The translations under genes and the position numbers were made by a program. Of a stretch of DNA of 64,000 nucleotides, positions 1-8,036 are shown in pieces. The notes beneath the pieces were generated by a model. That model worked only from the letters and a program-made list of their open reading frames with translations. It was not told the origin of the DNA and did not search any database. The stretch is taken from NCBI RefSeq assembly GCF_039521325.1, contig NZ_BAAACD010000024.1; one strand, given 5' to 3'. Each line of letters begins with the position of its first letter. Position 1 is the stretch's first letter. This DNA comes from Clostridium_X cadaveris. Lineage in GTDB: Bacteria > Bacillota > Clostridia > Clostridiales > Clostridiaceae.

Positions 1-1425
1 AAGAAAGGTTTGAAAATAGATGCAAACTCTTTAGGTAAAAATCTTAATGTAGATGTAATATCTATTGTTGCAAGCAAAAAATCAGGTATTGATGAAGTTA
101 AGGGTTTTTTAGAAAAAAAGAACTTCCTATCCCCTTCAATTGATAATGACTATAATTTCCAAGACGAGGAAACGGCTTATAGATTTATAGACAATATAAT
201 TCTTAATAGCACATTAAAAGACAATAAAAAAATAAGTAAATCTTCATCAGATAAGATTGATAAATATTTTTTAAATAAGTGGTTAGCTTATCCTATATTT
301 CTAGGACTTATGTTTTTAATGTTTAAACTTACTTTTTCATGGATTGGCCAACCACTTTCTGATGCTTTAGATGGATTCGTAGGAGAGACTCTTTCCCCAT
401 TTGTAGAAGGTCTTTTATCTAATTCAAGCCCTTGGTTTTCATCCTTGGTCGTAGATGGAATAATTGGAGGAGTTGGTGGAGTTATAGTGTTCGTTCCTAT
501 AATCTTTACTCTTTTCTTCTGTATTTCTTTCTTAGAAGATAGTGGATACATGGCGAGAATAGCTTTTCTTATGGATAAAATAATGAGGAAAATAGGTCTC
601 TCTGGAAAAGCCTTTATCCCTTTTATAGTTGGATTCGGATGTTCCGTTCCTGCTATAATGTCAGCTAGAACTTTGGAAAGTGAAAAAGATAGAAAGATGG
701 CAGCTCTTTTAGCTCCTCTTATGTCATGTAACGCAAGACTTCCTGTATATATATTGTTTGCAACTGCTTTCTTTCCAAATAAAAGTGACTTAGTTGTAAT
801 ATCCCTATATCTTTTAGGTGTATTACTAGCAATAGGAATAGGACTTTTATTTAGAAATACAATATTTAAAAAAGATGAGGAACCATTCATAGTTGAACTT
901 CCTGAGTACAAGCTTCCTGATATTAAAAGCATAACAACATTAACATGGGACAAAGGAAAAGGATTCTTAAAGAAAGCTGGAACTATAATTTTTGCTATGT
1001 CCATAATCATATGGGTATTGTCACACATGAGTTTTAATGGTTATGTAGAAGATGTATCTAGTGGATTTTTAGCTTCTCTTGGAGGAATTATAGCACCGAT
1101 ATTTAAACCATTAGGTTTCGGCAACTGGCAATCATCTGTGGCTATCCTTACTGGTTTAGTAGCAAAAGAATCTGTAGTTTCAACTATGGAAGTTGTTTTT
1201 GTTGGAAGTCATGAAGTTCTTCCTTTATTCTTTAATCAGTTGTCAGCTTATGCTTTTATGGTATTTGTATTAATTTATACTCCTTGTATAGCAGTAATCG
1301 CTACAATGAAAAAAGAATTTGGGAAAAAAATGATGTATTTTTCAATATTTTATCAACTTGTATTAGCATGGATTGTATCATTCTTAGTATATAACGTAGG
1401 TGGATTTTTAATAAACATATTATAG
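1..1425 (+). CDS. feoB: Ferrous iron transporter FeoB, C-terminal part (5' end outside window)
   Basis: GTP-gated ferrous iron importer of the cytoplasmic membrane. The reading frame is open from base 1, so the N-terminal GTPase domain lies upstream of the window and the apparent TTG start at base 10 is internal. What is visible is the end of the G-domain/helical spacer followed by the polytopic membrane domain. It includes the first Gate region with the family motif GCSVPAIMSARTLE, the CNARLPVY motif and a second Gate repeat, with several hydrophobic helices to the C-terminus. It is followed after 20 bases by a small Cys-rich membrane protein typical of feo operons. No Fur box can be seen because the promoter is outside the window. 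Identification is firm; only completeness is unknown. Confidence 0.96.
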   Translation, partial: KKGLKIDANSLGKNLNVDVISIVASKKSGIDEVKGFLEKKNFLSPSIDNDYNFQDEETAYRFIDNIILNSTLKDNKKISKSSSDKIDKYFLNKWLAYPIFLGLMFLMFKLTFSWIGQPLSDALDGFVGETLSPFVEGLLSNSSPWFSSLVVDGIIGGVGGVIVFVPIIFTLFFCISFLEDSGYMARIAFLMDKIMRKIGLSGKAFIPFIVGFGCSVPAIMSARTLESEKDRKMAALLAPLMSCNARLPVYILFATAFFPNKSDLVVISLYLLGVLLAIGIGLLFRNTIFKKDEEPFIVELPEYKLPDIKSITTLTWDKGKGFLKKAGTIIFAMSIIIWVLSHMSFNGYVEDVSSGFLASLGGIIAPIFKPLGFGNWQSSVAILTGLVAKESVVSTMEVVFVGSHEVLPLFFNQLSAYAFMVFVLIYTPCIAVIATMKKEFGKKMMYFSIFYQLVLAWIVSFLVYNVGGFLINIL

Positions 1426-1445
1426 GTGCAGGAGGTGTTGATATA

Positions 1446-1601
1446 ATGGAATTTATTATAGCTGGTTTACTGCTACTATTATCTATATTCATATTATATA
1501 AGAACTTAAAGTCTAAAAAAAATGGCAGTTGTAACTGCTGTTCATCCAAAGATTGTGCTAACTGTCATAAGGCTGTTTTAAATACAATAGAGAAAAAATA
1601 A
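1446..1601 (+). CDS. Small FeoB-associated Cys-rich membrane protein (51 aa)
   Basis: A short gene directly behind feoB, preceded by the ribosome site GGAGGTG. The 51-residue product has one hydrophobic helix (residues 4-18, rich in Leu/Ile), a short basic stretch, and a cytosolic tail with five cysteines in the pattern CNCC...DCANCH. Small proteins with one membrane helix and a CxC-CxxC tail are commonly encoded after feoB in Firmicutes, where they are thought to assist Feo-dependent iron uptake. The exact role is unproven. The position before a strong terminator indicates it is the last gene of the feo transcript. Confidence 0.85.
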   Translation: MEFIIAGLLLLLSIFILYKNLKSKKNGSCNCCSSKDCANCHKAVLNTIEKK

Positions 1602-1645
1602 AAAAAACATGTGCAAAGCAAATTTTGTTTTGCACATGTTTTTTT
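1602..1645. terminator. Bidirectional intrinsic terminator
   Basis: Near-perfect inverted repeat (1602-1617 with 1628-1643, core ACATGTGCAAA) with A and T runs at the outer ends. It serves both the feo transcript on the plus strand and the RNase H-like gene ending at 1644 on the minus strand. Confidence 0.9.
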
Positions 1646-2435
1646 AATAGCTTTCTTTTATTATTGTTGTTATTTCTTCTTTACTTAAATTATTTTTATT
1701 TAAAGAATATATTATTCGTTTTGCGCATCTTTTTGATATATTAGAATAATCCAGTTTAAAATTCAATCCATTCTTTTTCATTAAGTTAGTAATTTTAAAT
1801 TTTTGACCTTGGCTTAAAAGGTCACTCCTAGATATATGATTTTTTTCTATATGGTCTTTTATTTTAAAAAGATATGGCAAACTTAAAACATCTTCGCAAT
1901 TATGAAGCAATATACTTTCTAAAATATTCTCATCTTTATTTTTTAAATAAATATTGTACTGATCTTTACTTGCCTCTCCATTTATATGATCTTTTCTTTC
2001 TATTCCAATGTATTTTTCAAAAGCTTTAAGACTGCACTCTTCTAGTCCTATAGATTTCGAATATGGTGTAAGCATCCTATAAAGATCATAAGTGATTTCC
2101 TTCGGCTCAATTTCTATACCATATTTACTACATTTTTCAAAAATATAAGGTTCATCTAGAGACTTACCATTAAAAGTTGCCCAAGCCTCATATTTTTTTA
2201 GAAATGATGCTGCTTTTTCAATAAGCTCTTTCTCCTCATTCAAATCTTCACATAAAAACTGTTGGATGAAAAATTCATTTCCCTCGATATATCCTAAGGC
2301 AATAGACCATATATAGCCTATTTTACTATTTAAAGAAGTTACCTCTATATCAAAATAAAGAATTTTATTTAATGAGTATTTTTCTATTATTCTATTGTCT
2401 ATTTCTAATTGATTTATATAATTTCTATCTATCAT
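1644..2435 (-). CDS. RNase H-like/exonuclease-fold protein (YprB type)
   Basis: A 263-residue protein with the ribonuclease H-like fold of the YprB/DUF-type DEDD exonucleases. The first acidic motif is YFDIEVT near residue 30, followed by WATFNGKSLDEPY near 95 and a late LLHNCEDVLSL motif near 185. These match the order of the DEDD catalytic residues. The frame is open back to a GTG at 2450, but GGAGAAGG seven bases before the ATG at 2435 favours the shorter start. It is predicted to be a 3'-5' exonuclease or related nuclease; the substrate is not known. It lies between the feo terminator and the ArgRS-like gene and runs in the same direction as the latter, with about 35 bases between them, so the two may be co-transcribed. 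Confidence 0.72.
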   Translation of the reverse strand: MIDRNYINQLEIDNRIIEKYSLNKILYFDIEVTSLNSKIGYIWSIALGYIEGNEFFIQQFLCEDLNEEKELIEKAASFLKKYEAWATFNGKSLDEPYIFEKCSKYGIEIEPKEITYDLYRMLTPYSKSIGLEECSLKAFEKYIGIERKDHINGEASKDQYNIYLKNKDENILESILLHNCEDVLSLPYLFKIKDHIEKNHISRSDLLSQGQKFKITNLMKKNGLNFKLDYSNISKRCAKRIIYSLNKNNLSKEEITTIIKESY

Positions 2436-2470
2436 AATCCTTCTCCGCACATAATCTACCTATAACTATA

Positions 2471-3799
2471 TCATATTTCTTCAATAGTTTGTACTCCTAT
2501 GAGCTTCATTGCATTTTCCAGCACTATTGTACTAGCTTTAATAACTTTTATTACATGAGGTTCACATAATACTTCCTCTCCTTCTAAGGATACATTAAAA
2601 CTATAAAACTTATTAAATGCCTTTACAAAATCTATAACATATCTTACTATTATATATGGTTCTAGAGTGTCTAAAGCATATAAAATTTCTTTATTAAATT
2701 CACCTAAAATTTCAATCAATTCACGTGAGTACATATCTATAGAATTTGGAATCTGAGTACTGAAATTTATTTGTTTTGATTCTCTCAAAACTTTAATTCC
2801 TTTTATATAAACCTCTTCTACACAAAGATGACTTTCATAATTAAAATTCATGATATTGTTCCACAAAATCACCTTGTTTTTTTCTCTAGAATCTTTCATA
2901 CAAGAAAATATAATCCTTCCTTTTAATAATTTGTAATCTATTCCATTTTCAAATTTTACAATTCCTAAACTTGCATACTCTAAAGAAGCCTTGCCCAATT
3001 CCATTTTTATAATATTTAAAGCCTTGCACAACTTCTTAAAATAGATATTGTCATCTTTTCTTCCAATGATTACACACTTATCAAAATTAAGAATTTCTTT
3101 TTCATAAAGGAGTTTTGATAGCATTATGGCTTCTAAAGATAATTCATCAGAAATATTTTTAATTATAAATGGAGACATATTATAGTCTCTAAGATCAATA
3201 ACTTTTGTGCAGTTTATATTCTTTACATCTTTTCTCTTAATGATCTCCTCAGCTATATGCTCTGTTCTTTTATTGAGTAAATTGTTTTTTGCCTTATCTA
3301 AAGATTCCATACTGTTATCACAGTTCTCTAAAAAATTTTCGCTATTAACTTCATACCCTTGTGATTTAAATATATTGCATAAAGAATTTTTGATTATTTC
3401 CGAAAAAAAATAATTTTCCTTAGATTCTTTTGTTGCTTTAGATAAAAACTGATTAATATATACTTTCTTCCCTATCCCCTCATTAGATGTTCCATATAAC
3501 TCTCCTTCTGATAAAATATTATCTATAATAGCATTCATCAATATATTTTTATTTATATAAAAATTTAAATACCCTCCAGAGATCTCTATTTTTTCAAAAA
3601 ATTCATTTCTAAATCCAGACTTTATTTCCTTGGCAATTAAAACTGGAGACTTTCCAATTTTATTTATCACTTTATAGCATGGAAATGAATAATCACCAAA
3701 GGCCTTATCTCTTGGTATTTCTATTAATTCTTTGATATAATCTTGTCCTAAATTTATTAATTCATCTATAGATGCAGCCAATATAACCTTATAATTCAT
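2471..3799 (-). CDS. Degenerate arginyl-tRNA synthetase paralogue lacking catalytic motifs
   Basis: 442 residues that follow the architecture of arginyl-tRNA synthetase. The N-terminal additional domain is clear (GDYSFPCYKV near 35-45; ISGGYLNFYINK near 72-83). A reduced class I core follows, then a recognisable DALR anticodon-binding domain (YALDTLEPYIIVRY...AFNKFYSF) ending in a typical GV...EEI tail. The HIGH-type motif expected after KKVYINQF is replaced by a stretch around KESKENYF. The KMSK-like site, where family members have KLSTRKG, reads YKLLKG. The protein is also about 120 residues shorter than ordinary ArgRS, the loss being in the core. Aminoacylation is therefore unlikely; a tRNA-binding or regulatory role is possible. 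GGAGGG five bases before ATG 3799 sets the start in place of the ATG at 3817. The frame is intact, so this is not a simple pseudogene. Confidence 0.75.
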   Translation of the reverse strand: MNYKVILAASIDELINLGQDYIKELIEIPRDKAFGDYSFPCYKVINKIGKSPVLIAKEIKSGFRNEFFEKIEISGGYLNFYINKNILMNAIIDNILSEGELYGTSNEGIGKKVYINQFLSKATKESKENYFFSEIIKNSLCNIFKSQGYEVNSENFLENCDNSMESLDKAKNNLLNKRTEHIAEEIIKRKDVKNINCTKVIDLRDYNMSPFIIKNISDELSLEAIMLSKLLYEKEILNFDKCVIIGRKDDNIYFKKLCKALNIIKMELGKASLEYASLGIVKFENGIDYKLLKGRIIFSCMKDSREKNKVILWNNIMNFNYESHLCVEEVYIKGIKVLRESKQINFSTQIPNSIDMYSRELIEILGEFNKEILYALDTLEPYIIVRYVIDFVKAFNKFYSFNVSLEGEEVLCEPHVIKVIKASTIVLENAMKLIGVQTIEEI

Positions 3800-3833
3800 T
3801 CTACCCTCCAATTTCACAATCTTTATTATACAA

Positions 3834-3862
3834 AAAATGTCTCTTAAATAAATTTAAGAGAC
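3834..3862 (-). terminator. Terminator-like hairpin in the leader of the ArgRS-like gene
   Basis: A perfect 11-bp palindrome (GTCTCTTAAAT with its complement, 3839-3862), followed on the minus strand by a run of six T. It lies between a good promoter and the start codon 35 bases further on, so it looks like an attenuator. Confidence 0.6.
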
Positions 3863-3905
3863 TATAATATCATAAAAATTAAAATTCACAGAATTATTTT
3901 TAAAA

Positions 3906-3934
3906 ATTATATCATAGAATCTTTCACTTAACAA
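3906..3934 (-). promoter_or_regulatory. Sigma-A-type promoter of the ArgRS-like gene
   Basis: Minus-strand TTGTTA at 3929-3934, a 17-base spacer and TATAAT at 3906-3911. It would give a leader of about 100 bases holding the terminator-like hairpin. Confidence 0.6.
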
Positions 3935-3972
3935 TATAAGCTTAAATTATTCCTATATTTTCTCTTAAGATA

Positions 3973-4001
3973 TTGCAAAATCCTTCCTTATAAAATAAGA
4001 T
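3973..4001 (+). promoter_or_regulatory. Probable promoter of the ppx gene
   Basis: TTGCAA at 3973-3978, a 17-base spacer and TAAGAT at 3996-4001, about 42 bases before the ATG at 4044. Confidence 0.5.
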
Positions 4002-4043
4002 AGTGTTATGTTGTAATTTTATTTATAAGGAGATATCTGTAAT

Positions 4044-5552
4044 ATGCATTTAGGTATAATAGACATTGGTTCTAATTCAGTTAGATTAATAATTGCTGAA
4101 ATTCAAAAGAACGGTGGTTATAAAGTAATAAACGATGTAAAAGAATCTTTAAGGCTTGGAATGGATGTAGAGGTTGATGGTTTCATATCTGAAAACAAGA
4201 TAAATGCAACCATAGATACTCTTAAAAATTTTAAAAATTTATGTATCTATATGGAGACTGTAGATATAATAATAGTTGCCACAGAAGCTATTAGAAAAGC
4301 TTCTAACAAAGAAGATGTGCTAGGCAGAATAAAGAAAGCTGTAAACCTTGATATTCGCCTTTTAAAAGGGGAAGAAGAAGCCTATTTAGATGGAGTTGCT
4401 GTCTTAAGTAGTTTCTACACTAAAAGATCTCTTGTAATAGATATAGGCGGTTCTAGCACTGAATTATCCTTACTAAAAGATAATCAGATATATAAATGCA
4501 CATGCTTACCTTTTGGTTCAATAAATTTAACACATAGATACGGATTGAATGATATAATAATCCCTACAAAAGAAGACGAGTTAAATGCCTTTTTATTAGA
4601 AGAGTTTAAGAAGATTCCTTGGCTTCAAGAAGAAAATATAGATTCCTTAATCGCCATTGGAGGCGCTGCTCGAAATCTTGGACGTATGGATAGGAAAAGG
4701 AAAAGATACCCTTTGGATGTATCAAGTGGTTATAGTTTTTCTGATATGGATCTTACCCAAATGTTTAATATTCTTAAAAGCAAAAATTTAAAACAACGTT
4801 TAAAAGTAGATGGTATTTCAAAAGATAGAGCTGATATAATAGTTGCTTCAACTGCTATCCTTAATACTCTTGTTTCTGTGGCTAATATTAAGGATATTAC
4901 TGTCAGCGGTAGAGGTTTACGCGAAGGTATTCTATGCAAATATATAAATGATAATATAGGTCCTCATAAGGATATATTAGATTTCTCTTTAGAGGCAATA
5001 ATATGTGACCATAATTTAGACAGGAATCACGCTTATAATGTTTATAACTCAACACGTACATTATTTGAAGAGTTAACTCCTATGCTTGAATTAGATGATT
5101 CTTATGATAAGATATTAAAGGTAGCTTGCTTATTACATGATTCCGGCATAAGTATCAGATACTATGACCATCATAAGCATTCTTTTTATATAATATTGAA
5201 TTCACCTATAAATGGACTTAGCCACAAGGAGCTTATAATGGCTGCATCTATAGCTTATTGTCATAGAAGCATAAGCGCTCAAATGAATACTATGGCATTT
5301 ACAAGTATAATAAATAGAATGGATATAGAGGTTATAGATAAACTTTCGCTTCTTTTGAGAATATCTGAAGCATTAGATCAAAACATGATGGGCATTGTGA
5401 AAATAAACCGCTGTTCTATAGATGATAAAAAAGTCACTATATTCTTATCCGGACTAAAAGATCCTTCTTTAGAAATAGAAAAAGCTATGCTTAATAAAGA
5501 TAAATTTGCAGAAATTTTAAAAAAAGATTTAGAAATAAAATTTGAAAGTTAA
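4044..5552 (+). CDS. ppx: Ppx/GppA family phosphatase with C-terminal HD domain
   Basis: Exopolyphosphatase/guanosine pentaphosphate phosphatase family, acting on polyphosphate or pppGpp in the cytoplasm. The 502 residues begin with the actin-fold phosphate-binding motif DIGSNSVRL (7-15). The second nucleotide loop DIGGSSTEL follows near 133-141, then the conserved GGAARNLGRMDRKRKRYPLD region near 207. The C-terminal third carries an HD-type helical domain with CLLHDSG near 365 and DHHKHS just after, so it is the longer two-domain form. A clear GGAG precedes the ATG. It stands alone between a divergent ArgRS-like gene and the convergent trmB operon. Choosing between polyphosphatase and pppGpp hydrolase is not possible from motifs alone. 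Confidence 0.9.
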   Translation: MHLGIIDIGSNSVRLIIAEIQKNGGYKVINDVKESLRLGMDVEVDGFISENKINATIDTLKNFKNLCIYMETVDIIIVATEAIRKASNKEDVLGRIKKAVNLDIRLLKGEEEAYLDGVAVLSSFYTKRSLVIDIGGSSTELSLLKDNQIYKCTCLPFGSINLTHRYGLNDIIIPTKEDELNAFLLEEFKKIPWLQEENIDSLIAIGGAARNLGRMDRKRKRYPLDVSSGYSFSDMDLTQMFNILKSKNLKQRLKVDGISKDRADIIVASTAILNTLVSVANIKDITVSGRGLREGILCKYINDNIGPHKDILDFSLEAIICDHNLDRNHAYNVYNSTRTLFEELTPMLELDDSYDKILKVACLLHDSGISIRYYDHHKHSFYIILNSPINGLSHKELIMAASIAYCHRSISAQMNTMAFTSIINRMDIEVIDKLSLLLRISEALDQNMMGIVKINRCSIDDKKVTIFLSGLKDPSLEIEKAMLNKDKFAEILKKDLEIKFES

Positions 5553-5557
5553 TAAAT

Positions 5558-5595
5558 AGGACTTGGGGTGATTTTATCCTCCAAGTCTTATTTTT
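5558..5595. terminator. Bidirectional terminator between ppx and trmB
   Basis: AGGACTTGG (5558-5566) pairs with CCAAGTCTT (5581-5589) and is followed by a T-rich run on the plus strand, with A/T flanks usable in both directions. Confidence 0.8.
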
Positions 5596-5596
5596 A

Positions 5597-6232
5597 TTAT
5601 TTTAATTTTGCTATAAGACACATGGTCTTCATTCCCAATTTAGTAAACTTCTCTTCATATTCCGTCATAACATTTTCTTTAAAATCCGAATTATGTAAGT
5701 CATAAGTTGAAAATAAAATTTCAAAGCCACTTTGTGGAAAATATTCTAAAGATGCTTCAAATAGTTCTTTATCGTCAGTTTTAAACCAAACTTCCGTATC
5801 TGGTTTTATAAATTTTTTATATCTTTCCAGAAAAGTTGTATGTGTAAGCCTTCTTTTATTATGACTCTTTTTAGGCCATGGATTGCAAAAATTTATATAT
5901 ATCCTTCCTATTTCGTCTTTATCAAATACATCCTCTATAAATGCTATTTCTAAAGGTATAATTCTTACATTTTCTATTTCTTTCTCCTGTACATTTTTTA
6001 GTGTATATATAAGAACCTCATCTTTTATATCTATTGCTATATAATTTATGTTAGGATTATTTTCTCCATGAGTTGATATAAATCTTCCTCTTCCACATCC
6101 TAATTCCAAGTATATCGGATTAGAATTTTTGAATTCTTCACTCCATTTTCCCTTCTTTTCTTTTGGGTTAATTATAACCAAGGGGCTTTCTTCTAGCATC
6201 GGTCTTGCCCACCATTTCTTTCTTAATCTCAT
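5597..6232 (-). CDS. trmB: tRNA (guanine-N7-)-methyltransferase TrmB
   Basis: SAM-dependent enzyme that makes m7G46 in the variable loop of tRNA. The 211 residues show the glycine-rich SAM loop YLELGCGRGRF (near 40-51), the acidic loop YIAIDIKDE, and the family signature NFCNPWPKKSHNKRRLTH (near 110-128). The TrmB C-terminal region ends EEKFTKLG...CLIAKLK. Length is typical. AGGAGGAC precedes the ATG. It lies 25 bases behind the M50 protease gene and is probably co-transcribed with it. Confidence 0.96.
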   Translation of the reverse strand: MRLRKKWWARPMLEESPLVIINPKEKKGKWSEEFKNSNPIYLELGCGRGRFISTHGENNPNINYIAIDIKDEVLIYTLKNVQEKEIENVRIIPLEIAFIEDVFDKDEIGRIYINFCNPWPKKSHNKRRLTHTTFLERYKKFIKPDTEVWFKTDDKELFEASLEYFPQSGFEILFSTYDLHNSDFKENVMTEYEEKFTKLGMKTMCLIAKLK

Positions 6233-6257
6233 TTTGTCCTCCTATATATGCATATTT

Positions 6258-6905
6258 CTAAAACATTCCTATTTTTAATGCTAACATCAAAAGTATATTT
6301 GTTAATCTCTCTATTGGTATTCTTATTATCCTTATTATCGGAGTTAAAAGTATTATCGCTACAATGATATATCTATATTCATAATATCTATTATAATATT
6401 TGTAATAGAAGTTAGGGAACAAGTCCCTTATAACACTTCCTCCGTCAAAGCTTGGTAATGGAAGCAGATTAAAAATAAACATCATTACATTTAAATATAT
6501 TGTATAATAAAACATAGTATTGACTATTGTATACAATGATGCTGACTCAATTTCTCCGCCAAATCTGTAGAACACACCTAAAATCAACGAAAAAATCACA
6601 GCTACTGCCAAATTTGCCAAGGGTCCTGCTAATGTTACTTTCAAATCATCTTTATAATAATTCTTAAATGCCCTTGGATTAGTCTCAACTGGTTTTGCCC
6701 ATCCGATCTTAGCGAATATCATCAAAACAAATCCTATTAAGTCTATATGGACAACTGGATTTAAAGTAAGTCTTCCCTGAAATCTAGGTGTTTTATCCCC
6801 TAGCATATCAGCAACTTTTGCGTGAGCATATTCATGAAATGTAAAACCTATCAGCATTCCTGGAATCATACATATTGTATCTATTAAACTAAAATTCCCG
6901 AACAT
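6258..6905 (-). CDS. Site-2-protease-like M50 membrane metalloprotease
   Basis: A 215-residue, mostly hydrophobic protein of the rhomboid-unrelated M50 family (YwhC/FtsH-independent S2P-like). The zinc motif HEYAH is at residues 24-28 inside the first membrane segment. The third-ligand region LPLPSFDGGSV, near 150, matches the NPxDGG-type motif with SFDGG. It has about five to six membrane helices and a length typical of the compact S2P group, with no PDZ domain. These enzymes cut membrane-embedded substrates; the target here is unknown. It is followed by trmB in the same operon. Confidence 0.85.
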   Translation of the reverse strand: MFGNFSLIDTICMIPGMLIGFTFHEYAHAKVADMLGDKTPRFQGRLTLNPVVHIDLIGFVLMIFAKIGWAKPVETNPRAFKNYYKDDLKVTLAGPLANLAVAVIFSLILGVFYRFGGEIESASLYTIVNTMFYYTIYLNVMMFIFNLLPLPSFDGGSVIRDLFPNFYYKYYNRYYEYRYIIVAIILLTPIIRIIRIPIERLTNILLMLALKIGMF

Positions 6906-6962
6906 TTTATTTTCTCCTCCTTTAATACTATTTTATAATTATATCATTAATTTTTGTAATGA

Positions 6963-6996
6963 AAAAGGATTAAAACCAAAAGGTCTTAATCCTTAT
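6963..6996 (-). terminator. Intrinsic terminator of the 7000-9074 gene pair
   Basis: Minus-strand AAGGATTAAGACC/GGTTTTAATCCTT hairpin followed by TTTTTC, directly after the stop codon of the gene ending at 7000. Confidence 0.8.
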
Positions 6997-6999
6997 ATA

Positions 7000-8016
7000 C
7001 TATTTCAGTTCTACATGTTTTAGCTTTCCTTCATTTATAGTTGCTGCTGCATTTTTATAGAAATCTAAGAAGGTTCCTTCATAAGTTACTGCATTATTAT
7101 TTTTTAAATTAATGATTTTTCCCTTTAAATTGTCATTTACAAATACATCACCGTCTTTAGATATATTGATATACTTAGGTGATGTCAATTCTTCTAAATC
7201 ATATTTTTTCCAAGAAGCCGTATTTTCCTTTATATTACCACAATATACAGTCTTTACCTTTTCATCATTACCGTAGCCTATGTATATATTATCTTCGCTG
7301 TCTATTCCTAAAATAGTTGATTTTCCTGATTGACCTTTCACACTTAAAGTCTTTCCTTCATTTAAATATAAAGTTCCATTAATACTATCTTGATATAGAA
7401 GTATATCCTCTCTATTTAAAGTTATATAATCACCTATTCTTGAAGTTTTAAGTCTCATTCTTGTCAAATCATTATTTATTCCTATTCTATATATGCTACT
7501 TCTTGTTTGACTAAATGTAATCTTTGCGTAAGTAACTTGAGTAAGAGTTGATGCTTCTATATCAGTAAGTTTAGCCTTAGAATCTCCTGTAGAGATTTCA
7601 TTATACTTTTCTTTTTCATCTCTGCTTACATCATAATAAGATAAGGCTATGTTTCCGCCGCCCTTTTGTTCTCCTATTATCATTCTATTTCTATCATTCA
7701 GCCATTTGTAATAGGGCTCTTTTCCTTCACACTCTAATGTCTTCTTCGTACCATCCATAGTGGTTATTATAGTCATAACATTGTCTTGAAGGTATGATAA
7801 ATATTTTCCATTGTAGCTCATACTCACATATTTTGCATCTTCAGGAATATTTATCGCTATATCTGCAATCTTTTCTTTCTTTTCTTCTACCTTTTTAAAT
7901 TTTGCTTTACTTGCTGCATCAGTAAAAATGAAATTTTCAGCATAAAATAGCACTGATACTTGAGCAACCAAAGATATTAATATCCATATAATAATTCTCT
8001 TAACATTTTTTCTCAT
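7000..8016 (-). CDS. Membrane-anchored protein, probable beta-propeller-like extracellular domain
   Basis: A 338-residue protein with a basic start, a single N-terminal membrane helix (about 9-30) and a large exported region. The exported part is rich in short beta-strand patterns such as YVSMSYNGKYLSYLQDN and IYIGYGNDEKVKTVYCGN, which resemble TolB/dipeptidyl-peptidase-like propeller blades. No catalytic motif is recognised. It lies 20 bases after the phosphodiester glycosidase-family gene and is terminated by its own hairpin, so the two form an operon. That context suggests a role at the cell surface, perhaps with exopolysaccharide or wall glycans, but this is inference. Confidence 0.55.
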   Translation of the reverse strand: MRKNVKRIIIWILISLVAQVSVLFYAENFIFTDAASKAKFKKVEEKKEKIADIAINIPEDAKYVSMSYNGKYLSYLQDNVMTIITTMDGTKKTLECEGKEPYYKWLNDRNRMIIGEQKGGGNIALSYYDVSRDEKEKYNEISTGDSKAKLTDIEASTLTQVTYAKITFSQTRSSIYRIGINNDLTRMRLKTSRIGDYITLNREDILLYQDSINGTLYLNEGKTLSVKGQSGKSTILGIDSEDNIYIGYGNDEKVKTVYCGNIKENTASWKKYDLEELTSPKYINISKDGDVFVNDNLKGKIINLKNNNAVTYEGTFLDFYKNAAATINEGKLKHVELK

Positions 8017-8036
8017 GGTTCTTCTCTCCCTTAGTC

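Noticed and set aside
288..1028. 246-codon open frame antisense to feoB
   Set aside because: Lies wholly within the conserved feoB membrane domain and has no ribosome site or domain features; a shadow frame.
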